DNA of 64,000 bases from an uncultured Bacteroidales bacterium (GTDB taxonomy: Bacteria; Bacteroidota; Bacteroidia; Bacteroidales; P3). The DNA lies in the NCBI GenBank assembly GCA_947165255.1, contig CAMUZR010000001.1, positions 62,001-126,000 of the forward strand. The letters are read 5' to 3'. Made by a program: the position numbers and the translations under genes. Below the pieces are notes generated by a model. The model was not told the DNA's origin. It was given only the letters and a program-made list of their open reading frames with translations, and ran no database searches. Shown here piece by piece: positions 25,618 to 34,033 of this stretch (positions are counted from its first letter, which is position 1; each line of letters starts with the position of its first letter).

Positions 25618-26772
25618 ATGGTAGACACTTCCTATATCATTCCCAAAGTGCCGCGCGATTTGATTCGTTCCGAGCTGAAGCACAAGCATTTCCTCCGTAA
25701 GACCAATTGCGGTAATAAAGAAATTTATATCACCACGGCGCATCTCTCGCCCAATATCATGCGCGAGATAGGCCGCCTGCGCGAGCTGAGCTATGCCCTC
25801 GACGGCGGCGGCACCGGTAAGGACTGCGATATCGACGAGTTCGACACCCTTCCCGAACCGTTCTGCTTTAAACAACTCTTTGTGTGGAGCCCGGCGGACG
25901 AAGAAATCGTCGGTGGCTACCGTTTTATCCACGGCAGCAACATGAAACGCACCGAGGACGGCTCCTTTGTGACACCCACGTCAGAGCTGTTCAAATACTC
26001 CGAAAACTTTGTAAACAACTATCTACCCTATACGGTGGAGCTCGGACGCGCCTTTGTCCAGCCCGAATACCAGCCCAGCACCAATCTTCGCAAGGGGCTC
26101 TACTCGCTCGACAATTTGTGGGACGGCCTGGGTGCCATCGCCTTGGAAATTCCCGAGACGCGCTATTTCTTCGGCAAAATCACCATGTATCCCCAAATGA
26201 ATGCCCGTGCCAAAGATATGGTTCGCTACTTTATGCTGAAACGCTTCCCCGACCCCGATGCCCTGGTGGCTCCTTTCGAGACGATGCCCATGAGCATGCC
26301 CCAGAAAGAACTAGAAGAACTTTTCGACGGCCATAATTATAAAGAAGACTATCAGATACTCACCCACAGCGTCCGCGCCTTGGGCAGTATTGTGCCGCCC
26401 ATGATCAATGCCTATATCTCGCTCACGCCCACTATGCGGTGCTTCGGCACGGCTGTGAACAAGGATTTCGGCAACACCGACGAAACTGGCATTTTGGTGG
26501 CCATCAAGGAGATTATTCCCGAGAAACGTGCCCGCTACATTGAATCATACGTCACCAAAAACCATGTGTTCGACCGTCCGCACCTTTTCCGCATCAACAT
26601 GAAGAAACTGCCCTGGTGGAAAAAAATCGAGGAGGAAGAGCGCGAGGAGTTGCGGCGACTGAAACGGCTGAAACAGCAGGCCGCCCAGGATGTGAGGGCG
26701 CAGCGCAAGAAGATACGTCAGGAGCGCCGCCAGGTGCGCCTGGCCCGCAGAAAACAGGACGGTCAGCAATAA
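25618..26772 (+). CDS. GNAT-fold N-acyltransferase (hemolysin/OlsB/GlsB-like)
   Basis: 384 residues. The central domain is the hemolysin-like GNAT fold: IMREIGRLRELSYALDGGGT, LFVWSPADEEIVGGYRFIHG, VELGRAFVQPEYQ and LWDGLGAIALEIPETRYFFG. The last 60 residues are strongly basic and helical (EEEREELRRLKRLKQQ, VRAQRKKIRQERRQ), probably for membrane association. The enzyme would transfer a 3-hydroxyacyl chain from ACP to the amino group of glycine or a similar head group, forming the lyso-lipid used by the acyltransferase encoded just upstream. ATG 25618 is used; a TTG three codons earlier overlaps the preceding stop. Confidence 0.82.
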   Translation: MVDTSYIIPKVPRDLIRSELKHKHFLRKTNCGNKEIYITTAHLSPNIMREIGRLRELSYALDGGGTGKDCDIDEFDTLPEPFCFKQLFVWSPADEEIVGGYRFIHGSNMKRTEDGSFVTPTSELFKYSENFVNNYLPYTVELGRAFVQPEYQPSTNLRKGLYSLDNLWDGLGAIALEIPETRYFFGKITMYPQMNARAKDMVRYFMLKRFPDPDALVAPFETMPMSMPQKELEELFDGHNYKEDYQILTHSVRALGSIVPPMINAYISLTPTMRCFGTAVNKDFGNTDETGILVAIKEIIPEKRARYIESYVTKNHVFDRPHLFRINMKKLPWWKKIEEEEREELRRLKRLKQQAAQDVRAQRKKIRQERRQVRLARRKQDGQQ

Positions 26773-26805
26773 CGGCGGTTGCCATCAATCCTATACCGAG
26801 AGACT

Positions 26806-27405
26806 ATGGAGATCAAGAAAGCAGAATTTGTGGTGAGCAACACCGACTACCGCAAGTGCCCCAACACCGGACTTCCCGAATACGCCTTTATCGGCAGGAG
26901 CAATGTGGGCAAATCATCCCTCATCAATATGCTCACCAACCATAAGGGGCTGGCCAAAACAAGTGTGCGGCCCGGCAAGACCCAGCTCATCAACCATTTC
27001 GTCATCAACAACGAGTGGTATCTGGTAGACCTGCCCGGCTACGGCTATGCCCGCACCTCCAAGACCTCGCGCGACAAATGGCAGAAGATGATAACCGACT
27101 ATATGCTCAAACGTGAGGCTCTGGTGAACGTCTTCGTGCTGGTCGACTCGCGCATCCCGCCCCAGCCGATAGACATAGATTTTATCAACTTCCTAGGCAT
27201 GAACGGCGTCCCCCTAATCATCATTTTCACCAAGATCGACAAGCAAAACCAGCGTCAAGTGGCCGCCACCGTCAACTCGATGAAGCACATTCTCTCACAA
27301 ACCTGGGAGGAATTGCCCGAAATGATGATGACCTCCTCAGTCACCCGCTATGGCCGCGACCAAGTGCTCAACCGCATCGACGAAATCAACCAACAACAAA
27401 CATAA
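26806..27405 (+). CDS. engB: Ribosome biogenesis GTP-binding protein EngB/YihA
   Basis: 199 residues with all GTPase motifs in order: G1 FIGRSNVGKSSLIN, G2 region LAKTSVRPGKTQ, G3 VDLPGYGYA, G4 IFTKIDK, G5 MTSSVT. The fold and length match EngB (YsxC), a GTPase needed for late assembly of the 50S subunit. The ATG at 26806 (METIKK-like start, MEIKKAEFVV) is preferred over a TTG 27 bases upstream because family members begin at this point. It lies between the lipid acyltransferase and the PBP4-like gene on one strand with short gaps, so it may be part of one transcript. Confidence 0.95.
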   Translation: MEIKKAEFVVSNTDYRKCPNTGLPEYAFIGRSNVGKSSLINMLTNHKGLAKTSVRPGKTQLINHFVINNEWYLVDLPGYGYARTSKTSRDKWQKMITDYMLKREALVNVFVLVDSRIPPQPIDIDFINFLGMNGVPLIIIFTKIDKQNQRQVAATVNSMKHILSQTWEELPEMMMTSSVTRYGRDQVLNRIDEINQQQT

Positions 27406-27423
27406 TTAAACCCAACTTTCGTA

Positions 27424-28857
27424 ATGAAGTATTGCAAGAAACTGCTACTGGCATTTGTTTTTTTATTGACTTGCTTTGCCTCCGTGGCGCAGAATACCGA
27501 CCGGGTGGACTTTGTGGTCCGCCACATCACCCGCCGTCCGGCCGTTAAACATGCCTCTTTTGCGGTCTGCATCCACAACATCACAAAGGACAGCACCATC
27601 TATTCGCGCAACGAGGACCTCTTCATGATGCCCGCCGCCATCAACAAACTCTTCACCTCAGCTGCTGCCTACAGCCGTCTGGGTCCCAAGTTCACCTTCG
27701 AAAATTTTCTCTACTACTCGGGCAGCATTGAGGGTGGCACCCTCAACGGCGACCTAATCGTAGTCGGTTCCGGCGACCCATTCTTCTGCTCCGACCGTTT
27801 CGCCTATACCGACTCCACCTTCAACCGCCTGGCTGCCGGGTTGCGCAAGATGGGCATTCGCCGCATCAATGGCCACGTCTATGTCGACACCGCTCTCTTC
27901 GAAGACGAGATGATGCACCCCTCTTGGCAGTGGTCCGACATTGGCAACTCCTTCGGCAGCGGCGCCTGCGGCCTCAACTATAACGAAAACTCAGTAGACG
28001 TCCATTTCCGTGCCGGTCGTAGGGTCGGCGACCCCGCCGTGGTCACCAGCGTCCAGCCCGAAATCCCCATCGCCAACCATGTGCTGACCGGTTCGCGCGA
28101 CACGGCTTTCGACATCACCTTCTACGGCTCCCCTTACGAAAACAGCCGCATCTGCCGCGGCATCATCCCCTTGGGCACCGCCGACACCCATTTCCGTGCT
28201 TCAATGCCCCATCCGGCCCTTGCCATGGCGCAGGATTTCACTCGCTATCTGCGCCGCAACGGATTCACCGTCACCGGCGAGCCTTCGGTCGACTTCACCA
28301 TGCCCAAGAAGTATAAGCAAGTGTGTGTGGACACCTCCTTCAACCTCCTCACCATCACTGCCCTCACCACCCAAACCAACAGCAACATCGCCGCCGAAAG
28401 CCTTTTCAAACTCATGGGCTATCTGCGCGACGGACACGGCTGCTATGCCTCGGGCCGTAAATTTCTCTACGACTATTTCAACGAACTCAACCTCGACCCC
28501 CGCGAGGTGAAAATGGTCGACGGCAGCGGCCTCTCTCGCGACAACCACGTAACGGCCTATTTCGTCACCCAATTTCTCGACGCCGTGGCCCGTCAGCCCT
28601 TCTTCTGGGACTTCGCCAGCGCCCTTGGCATCAGTCAGAAAATGCCTGAGTATGCCGTCATTCCCGAAATACCCGGCGGCTGCTCGCTGCGCGTCAAGAG
28701 CGGCATCATGCCCGGAGTGCGCAACTTCGTAGGCTACTTCACCAACGACGACGACGAAATGTTCAGCTTCGCCATCCTATGCAATAACTACGACTGCGAC
28801 GATGCCACCATGGACCGCCTGATTAAAGATATCATAGAAGAGATAGTGAAACTCTAG
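27424..28857 (+). CDS. PBP4/DacB-family (S13) protein lacking catalytic serine
   Basis: 477 residues with a signal peptide (cleaved after SVAQ, residue 23). The overall order of blocks is that of D-alanyl-D-alanine carboxypeptidase/endopeptidase PBP4: LGPKFTFENFLYYSGSIEGG, the inserted domains, MVDGSGLSRDNHVT and LRVKSGIMPGVRN. However, the SxxK box reads PAAINKLFT, so Ala72 takes the place of the nucleophile (Lys75 is kept). The SxN box reads NSN (319-321) and KTG reads KSG (425-427). It is therefore probably a pseudoenzyme that binds peptidoglycan or a partner instead of hydrolysing it. The frame is intact, with normal length and composition, so it is maintained. Confidence 0.85.
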   Translation: MKYCKKLLLAFVFLLTCFASVAQNTDRVDFVVRHITRRPAVKHASFAVCIHNITKDSTIYSRNEDLFMMPAAINKLFTSAAAYSRLGPKFTFENFLYYSGSIEGGTLNGDLIVVGSGDPFFCSDRFAYTDSTFNRLAAGLRKMGIRRINGHVYVDTALFEDEMMHPSWQWSDIGNSFGSGACGLNYNENSVDVHFRAGRRVGDPAVVTSVQPEIPIANHVLTGSRDTAFDITFYGSPYENSRICRGIIPLGTADTHFRASMPHPALAMAQDFTRYLRRNGFTVTGEPSVDFTMPKKYKQVCVDTSFNLLTITALTTQTNSNIAAESLFKLMGYLRDGHGCYASGRKFLYDYFNELNLDPREVKMVDGSGLSRDNHVTAYFVTQFLDAVARQPFFWDFASALGISQKMPEYAVIPEIPGGCSLRVKSGIMPGVRNFVGYFTNDDDEMFSFAILCNNYDCDDATMDRLIKDIIEEIVKL

Positions 28858-28873
28858 TTTCTAAGATAAAAAA

Positions 28874-28908
28874 AAAATAGGGCAGCCATTGTGGTTGCCC
28901 TATTTTTC
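28874..28908. terminator. Bidirectional terminator
   Basis: AAAAATAGGGCA / TGCCCTATTTTT-type stem with A-run and T-run on either side, between convergent genes. Confidence 0.8.
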
Positions 28909-28926
28909 TTTATTGAAGTGGATGCG

Positions 28927-29436
28927 TTAGAATCGAATGCCTGCTGAGATGGGGATCCATACTGATTCAAAAGCCAGAGTGGTAATGCCCAGTTCAGTAA
29001 ATAAGGAACAGTTGTCGAATGCATTGATGTCTAGGCCGATGCCAAACCTGCCTTGAAATCCTTCAAATCCTCCTATGAATGAGCCGCCTGCGTCCAGAAT
29101 GAAATAGGGCGATAGGGTCTTTTGTGTCGCGAAATCATAGCGCAAGGAGGCCATGGTGGGTAAATAGAAAATACCATTGAAAGGGCTGTCTGTCATTATC
29201 AAGGTGGAAGGAACGGCAGCTATACCTGCAGAGAAGTGGTCGGAGAACTTGTACCTGACAGCAATGTCGCAGGCCAGCACGTCAAAAAAGTTGAATTTGG
29301 CCGTCTGGGAGATGGATGCTTCCCATTCAAATTTTTTACTTTTTTGAGTGCTCTCTTGTGCACTGAGGTTGGTGAAACCTCCCATAAAGAGCAGTGCGAT
29401 TAAGACGCAAATGGTTTTCCTGATAGTGTTACTCAT
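28927..29436 (-). CDS. Probable small outer-membrane beta-barrel protein
   Basis: 169 residues with a signal peptide (LIALLFMGGFTNLSAQ). The mature part alternates polar and hydrophobic residues in strands (SISQTAKFNFFDVLACDIAV, ASLRYDFATQKTLSPYFILD, GRFGIGLDINAFDN) and ends in an aromatic residue (SAGIRF), as outer-membrane barrels do. No specific family is recognised. The ATG at 29436 is used because the longer open frame reaches upstream of the promoter at 29485. It is monocistronic, between two terminators. Confidence 0.7.
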   Translation of the reverse strand: MSNTIRKTICVLIALLFMGGFTNLSAQESTQKSKKFEWEASISQTAKFNFFDVLACDIAVRYKFSDHFSAGIAAVPSTLIMTDSPFNGIFYLPTMASLRYDFATQKTLSPYFILDAGGSFIGGFEGFQGRFGIGLDINAFDNCSLFTELGITTLAFESVWIPISAGIRF

Positions 29437-29484
29437 TGTATTATTGTTATTTATAGATGTTAATAATATTGTTTTTGTTTGCCA

Positions 29485-29492
29485 CAAAGATA
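29485..29492 (-). promoter_or_regulatory. -7 promoter element (TATCTTTG) for the small OM protein
   Basis: Exact match on the minus strand with a leader of about 40 bases. It decides the start at 29436. Confidence 0.55.
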
Positions 29493-29610
29493 CAAAAAAT
29501 ATTGCATGTAGAAAAAAAAATGCATACGCTTTTCTGTTTTGGGAGGTCGTGTGTATTTGTTCTGGTGTTGGGATACCTTTTCCTATGAACAGCAACGGGA
29601 TTAATAAGAA

Positions 29611-29655
29611 AGGAGACAACCACTTTTTAGGGTGATTGCCTCCTTCTTTTCATGT
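29611..29655. terminator. Terminator between mreB and the small OM protein
   Basis: Imperfect stem GGAGACAACCAC / GGTGATTGCCTCC with A-rich and T-rich flanks. It lies 25 bases downstream of the mreB stop. Confidence 0.6.
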
Positions 29656-29679
29656 CTGCGACCCGTAAGCCGCAGGACA

Positions 29680-30705
29680 TTATCGAATAAGGAATGAAAA
29701 CTTGTTGAAGTTCTTGAGGGCGATGCCGGTGCCACGGGCGACGGCGCGCAGGGGGTCGTCGGCAATGTGGACCTGCAGCTTGGTCTTAGAAGAGATACGC
29801 TGGTCCAATCCGCGGAGCAAAGAGCCGCCGCCAGCCAGATAGATACCCGTGCGGTAAATATCGGCGGCCAACTCAGGAGGAGTGGCGGAAAGGGTGTCAA
29901 GAATAGCCTGCTCGATACGGGCGATAGACTTATCCAGGGCGTGGGCAATCTCCTTGTAGTTAACAGAAATCTCCTTGGGCAGACCGGTCAGCAGGTCGCG
30001 GCCCAGGGTGGGGTAGTCCTCTGGGGGTTCGTCCAGCTCGCTTATGGCGGCACCCACCTTAATCTTCACCTGCTCGGCAGTGCGCTCGCCAATAACCATG
30101 TTGTGCTGCTTGCGCATGTATTCCACCACGTTCTCGTTAAACTCGTCGCCTGCCACGCGGATAGAATTGTTGCAGACAATGCCGCCGAGCGAAATGACGG
30201 CAATCTCGGCCGTGCCACCTCCGATGTCGACAATCATGTGTCCTTCGGGTTCGAGGACGTCAATGCCGATACCGATGGCGGCGGCCATGGGCTCATGAAT
30301 CATGCGGATTTCCTTTGCTCCAGCCTGTTCGGCCGATTCGCGCACGGCGCGCTCTTCCACATTGGTAATGCCAGAAGGAATGCAGATAACCATGCGGAGC
30401 GACGGGGGCATAAACGAGCGGTTGATGCGGGTGATGCCGATAAGCTCGCGAATCAGGTGTTGGGCCATCTCGAAATCTGCAATGACTCCGCCGCGCAGGG
30501 GGCGGATAGTCTCGATGTTCTTATTGTCGGTCTTGCCCGCCATTGACTGGGCGCGTTTGCCGACGGCGATGATGTGTCCGGTGTTGCGGTCCACGGCCAC
30601 GATGGAGGGCTCGTCTACCACAATCTGGTCGTTGTAAATGACAATGGAGTTGGCAGTGCCCAAGTCCATTGCTACCTCTTTGTTAAAAAATGAAAAAAGA
30701 CCCAT
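29680..30705 (-). CDS. mreB: Rod-shape determining protein MreB
   Basis: 341 residues with the actin-fold signatures: phosphate 1 MDLGTANSIVIYNDQ, connect 1, IHEPMAAAIGIGIDVLEPEG, phosphate 2 MIVDIGGGTAEIAVISLGG and adenosine-binding GIYLAGGGSLLRGLDQRI. MreB polymerises under the inner membrane and guides the elongation machinery. The order purH-mreB is the usual one in Bacteroidetes, but mreC, mreD, pbp2 and rodA do not follow; a terminator and an unrelated OM protein do. It is 59 bp after purH, which is 51 bp after pfkA, so the three are probably one transcript. Confidence 0.97.
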   Translation of the reverse strand: MGLFSFFNKEVAMDLGTANSIVIYNDQIVVDEPSIVAVDRNTGHIIAVGKRAQSMAGKTDNKNIETIRPLRGGVIADFEMAQHLIRELIGITRINRSFMPPSLRMVICIPSGITNVEERAVRESAEQAGAKEIRMIHEPMAAAIGIGIDVLEPEGHMIVDIGGGTAEIAVISLGGIVCNNSIRVAGDEFNENVVEYMRKQHNMVIGERTAEQVKIKVGAAISELDEPPEDYPTLGRDLLTGLPKEISVNYKEIAHALDKSIARIEQAILDTLSATPPELAADIYRTGIYLAGGGSLLRGLDQRISSKTKLQVHIADDPLRAVARGTGIALKNFNKFSFLIR

Positions 30706-30764
30706 TTTTATATTATACTTATTATGATTATTATCGAACTATATATTCCCTTTGGACCCGGCGC

Positions 30765-32291
30765 TTAATGCTTAAAGTGGCGGAAGCCGGTAATGGCCAT
30801 GCCCATGTGGTTCTTCTCGCAGTAGTCAATGGAGTCCTGGTCGTGGATAGAGCCGCCCGGATGTGCCACGGCCACAATGCCGGCTTGGTGCGCTATCTCC
30901 ACGCAGTCGGGGAAGGGGAAGAAAGCATCGCTGGCCATGACGGCCCCGTTGAGGTCGAAGCCGAAGGACTGTGCCTTGGCAATGGCTTGGCGCAGGGCGT
31001 CCACGCGTGAGGTCTGGCCGGTGCCGCTGGCGCACAGCTGGCCGTTCTTAGCCAGCACGATGGCATTGCTCTTGGTGTGTTTCACCAGTATGGTGGCAAA
31101 GGCCAGGTCGCGGGCCTGGGCCTCGGTGATGGGGGTCGAGGTGACGCTCTTGGCCATGTCGGCAGCAGTGGGCACCACACTGTCGCGGTCCTGCACCAGC
31201 ACCCCGTCCAGCACACTCCGGAAGACCTTGTCGTGCATCTTGAAGGCGTTGCGTTTCAGTATAATGCGGTTCTTCTTGCCTTTCAGAATGGCCAGGGCCT
31301 CCTCGTCATAGTCGGGGGCTATGCACACCTCGAAAAAAATCTTGTGCATCTCCTCGGCCACATCCTTCGTAATGGGGCGGTTGGCAATCAGTATGCCGCC
31401 GAAGGCCGAAACCGGGTCGCCGGCCAGGGCGTCCTTCCACGCCTCCAGCAGGGTGGGGCGGCAGGCCAGGCCGCAGGCATTGTTGTGTTTCAGGATGGCA
31501 AAAGTGGTCTCGCTGTAGTCGTCAATGAGGGCGCAGGCGGCGTCGATGTCGCCTATGTTGTTATAAGAAATCTCCTTTCCGTTAAGCTTAGTGAAGCAGG
31601 CCTCCAAGTCGCCGAAATAGTAGCCCTTCTGGTGGGGGTTCTCGCCGTAGCGCAGCACGTGGGCCTCGGTGCAGCTCTGCTTAAAGGCGGGCAGCTGCTC
31701 CTCGCGGTTGAAGTAGTTAAAAATGGCGGTGTCGTAATTGGAACTGACGTTGAAGGCGTAGGCGGCAAAGTGGCGGCGCTGGGCCAGGGTGGTGGCGCCG
31801 TCCTGCTCCTGGTATACCTTCAGGAACTCCTCGTAGTGGTTCACGGCGGGCACTATCACCACGTCCTTAAAATTCTTGGCGGCGGCACGGATGAGCGAGA
31901 TGCCTCCGATGTCGATTTTCTCTATTATGTCCTGCTCTGGGGCGCCGCTGGCCACGGTGGCCTCGAAAGGATAGAGGTCGACAATGACCAGGTCGATTTC
32001 CGGAATCTGGTACTGCTCTAGTTGCTCGCCGTCGGAGAACATGTCTCGGCGACTCAGTATTCCACCAAACACTTTGGGATGCAGTGTCTTGACGCGGCCG
32101 CCCAGGATGGATGGATAGCCGGTGAGGGACTCTACGGCGATGGGTTTGATGCCGAGGTCTTGGATGAACTTGTAGGTGCCGCCGGTGGAGTAGATGGTGA
32201 CACCCTGGGCATCGAGGGCTCTGGCGATGTCTTCCAGTCCGTCCTTATAGAAGACGGAGATGAGGGCTGATTTTATCTTTTTTGTGTCCAT
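30765..32291 (-). CDS. purH: Bifunctional AICAR transformylase / IMP cyclohydrolase
   Basis: 508 residues, normal for the family. The N-terminal IMP cyclohydrolase domain (MGS-like, about 1-190) shows ALISVFYKDGLEDIARALDA, ESLTGYPSILGGRVKTLHPK and KIDIGGISLIRAAAKN. The transformylase domain (about 200-508) has the catalytic Lys-His pair in FAILKHNNACGLA and the C-terminal VMASDAFFPFPDCVEIAHQA and VAHPGGSIHDQDSIDYCEKN. The enzyme carries out the last two steps of de novo purine synthesis, forming IMP from AICAR and 10-formyl-tetrahydrofolate in the cytosol. Confidence 0.97.
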   Translation of the reverse strand: MDTKKIKSALISVFYKDGLEDIARALDAQGVTIYSTGGTYKFIQDLGIKPIAVESLTGYPSILGGRVKTLHPKVFGGILSRRDMFSDGEQLEQYQIPEIDLVIVDLYPFEATVASGAPEQDIIEKIDIGGISLIRAAAKNFKDVVIVPAVNHYEEFLKVYQEQDGATTLAQRRHFAAYAFNVSSNYDTAIFNYFNREEQLPAFKQSCTEAHVLRYGENPHQKGYYFGDLEACFTKLNGKEISYNNIGDIDAACALIDDYSETTFAILKHNNACGLACRPTLLEAWKDALAGDPVSAFGGILIANRPITKDVAEEMHKIFFEVCIAPDYDEEALAILKGKKNRIILKRNAFKMHDKVFRSVLDGVLVQDRDSVVPTAADMAKSVTSTPITEAQARDLAFATILVKHTKSNAIVLAKNGQLCASGTGQTSRVDALRQAIAKAQSFGFDLNGAVMASDAFFPFPDCVEIAHQAGIVAVAHPGGSIHDQDSIDYCEKNHMGMAITGFRHFKH

Positions 32292-32342
32292 ATATTATTG
32301 TTCGTTTTGTCTCTGTGATTTATGGGTGAGGTAGGGGATGGG

Positions 32343-33443
32343 CTAGTCTCCGAATTCGATGCCGAGACCCTTGGCGGTGTGCACCAGGAGGCTGTTGGGG
32401 TCCACGAGGTTCTGTGCCCGCACGGCCTCTTCGAGGGAGACGTCCACAATGTCGGGGTGGTGGTAAGCCACCATGCGGCCGTATTTGCCTTCCATCACCA
32501 GCTCCATGGCACGCACACCAAATACCGATGCCAGGATGCGGTCGAAAGCAGTGGGGGTGCCACCACGTTGCAGATGTCCCAGGATGGTGCAGCGGATGTC
32601 CTGCTCCACGCCGGCGGATTTGAGTTCTGCGGCCAGCTGGTTGCCGATGCCGCCCAGCTTGATGTGCTGGTAGCCCACCTCGCCGGTCTGCGTGCCCACA
32701 ATGGTGCCGCCCTTGGGTCTGGCTCCTTCGGCCACCACGATGATGCAGAAACCATGGCGTTTGACATAGCGCTGCTCGATTTTTTTCTTGATCTCGTTGA
32801 TGTCGTAGGGTATTTCCGGTATGAGACACACGTCGGCACCGCCGGCTATGGCGCTGTGCAGGGCTATCCAGCCGGCTTCGCGGCCCATCACCTCCATGAT
32901 GAAGACGCGGTTGTGGCTGGCCGCAGTGGTTACTAGTTTGTCGATGGCTTCGGTGCAAATCTGCACGGCTGTCTGAAATCCGAAGGTGTAGTCGGTGGAG
33001 GAGAGGTCGTTGTCGATCGTCTTGGGCACGCCCACGATGTTGAGTCCCTTTTGGGCAAGGCCGAGGGAGATACGTTGTGAACCGTCGCCGCCGATGTTGA
33101 TCACGGCATCGACACCCATGTAGCCGAGTTTGCGAATCATCTCGTCGCTGCGGTCCACAGTGGTCCAGCTGCCATCGGGTTGGCGCACGGGCCACTCAAA
33201 GGGGCCGCTTTTGTTGGTGGTGCCCAAGATGGTGCCGCCCATGACCAGCAGGCCGTGAACGTTTTTCTCGTTCAGCTCCACGATCTCGGTGGGCTCGCGA
33301 AGCACACCGTTGAATGACTCAATGCAGCCTATCACCTCCCAATCTTTTTCTTGGGAGGCGCGTTTTACTATACCTCTGATTACGGCATTCAGGCCAGGGC
33401 AATCGCCGCCGCCTGTAAGAACCATAACTCTTTTTAATGCCAT
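32343..33443 (-). CDS. pfkA: 6-phosphofructokinase, ATP-type residues with group III features
   Basis: 366 residues. The N-terminal GGGDCPGLNAVIRG, the GGDGS segment (118-122) and VPKTIDND (about 139-146) mark the active site. Gly at the second diagnostic position (GGDG, not GGDD) predicts use of ATP, whereas Lys141 in PKTIDND is the residue typical of pyrophosphate-dependent enzymes; this combination is known from group III ATP-PFKs. It phosphorylates fructose 6-phosphate in glycolysis. It is the first gene of a likely pfkA-purH-mreB transcript, with a promoter (TATTTTTG, minus strand) at 33509-33516. Confidence 0.95.
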   Translation of the reverse strand: MALKRVMVLTGGGDCPGLNAVIRGIVKRASQEKDWEVIGCIESFNGVLREPTEIVELNEKNVHGLLVMGGTILGTTNKSGPFEWPVRQPDGSWTTVDRSDEMIRKLGYMGVDAVINIGGDGSQRISLGLAQKGLNIVGVPKTIDNDLSSTDYTFGFQTAVQICTEAIDKLVTTAASHNRVFIMEVMGREAGWIALHSAIAGGADVCLIPEIPYDINEIKKKIEQRYVKRHGFCIIVVAEGARPKGGTIVGTQTGEVGYQHIKLGGIGNQLAAELKSAGVEQDIRCTILGHLQRGGTPTAFDRILASVFGVRAMELVMEGKYGRMVAYHHPDIVDVSLEEAVRAQNLVDPNSLLVHTAKGLGIEFGD

Positions 33444-33917
33444 CTCTTTCTTTTTAATAAATTGATATATATGGGGTTGTGACCAAAGTCATAACCCAAA
33501 ACAATTTACAAAAATACAATTTTTTTTATATATATAATCAAAAAAATTCCTACAGGACATTCGTTTTCTCCAAATTGCCTGTGTCGCATTCCCCGCTCCG
33601 TCCCAATAGGGACCCCCGCTTCCGTCCCCTACATCCGTTTCCCTCGCCTCCTAAATGAGTCATCTAGATTATTTTTCTGCAAAGGTTAATTCGCATTTTA
33701 TCGATAGGAGATAAATAAAGCATAAGTCAAATGTAAGTAAAATGTAAATTAAATAGCATTCGTCCACCCAATGTACTTTTAGAAAGGGGGTAAAAATAAA
33801 ACACGGATGTCGCAGTGTAACTGGCAAAAGCGACTTTCGCAAGGCGTGGAGGGCGATTCGGGCCACGAACGCGGCAGTACGGGACGGAAAAGGGTGGTTT
33901 TTGTGTTGAAAAAGGAG
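33444..33917. other. Divergent intergenic region
   Basis: The region between pfkA (minus) and the beta-CASP RNase (plus). It contains the pfkA -7 element TATTTTTG (minus strand, 33509-33516) and, near 33700-33760, an AT-rich run with repeated GTAAAATGTAAATTAAAT-like words. No gene is recognised. Confidence 0.5.
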
Positions 33918-33947
33918 TTGTTAATCGGAAAAAAAATCGTATTTTTG
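33918..33947 (+). promoter_or_regulatory. Bacteroidetes promoter (TTG-N19-TATTTTTG) for the beta-CASP RNase
   Basis: TTG at 33918-33920 and TATTTTTG at 33940-33947 with 19-base spacing, close to the -33/-7 consensus. The leader would be about 80 bases. Confidence 0.6.
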
Positions 33948-34033
33948 CACATGTGTTTGTCCTGCCCCGTCGGGGAAGGAGGGACACGCATTAGATTGCT
34001 AACTATTTATTTAAATTAAAAAACAGGCATTAT

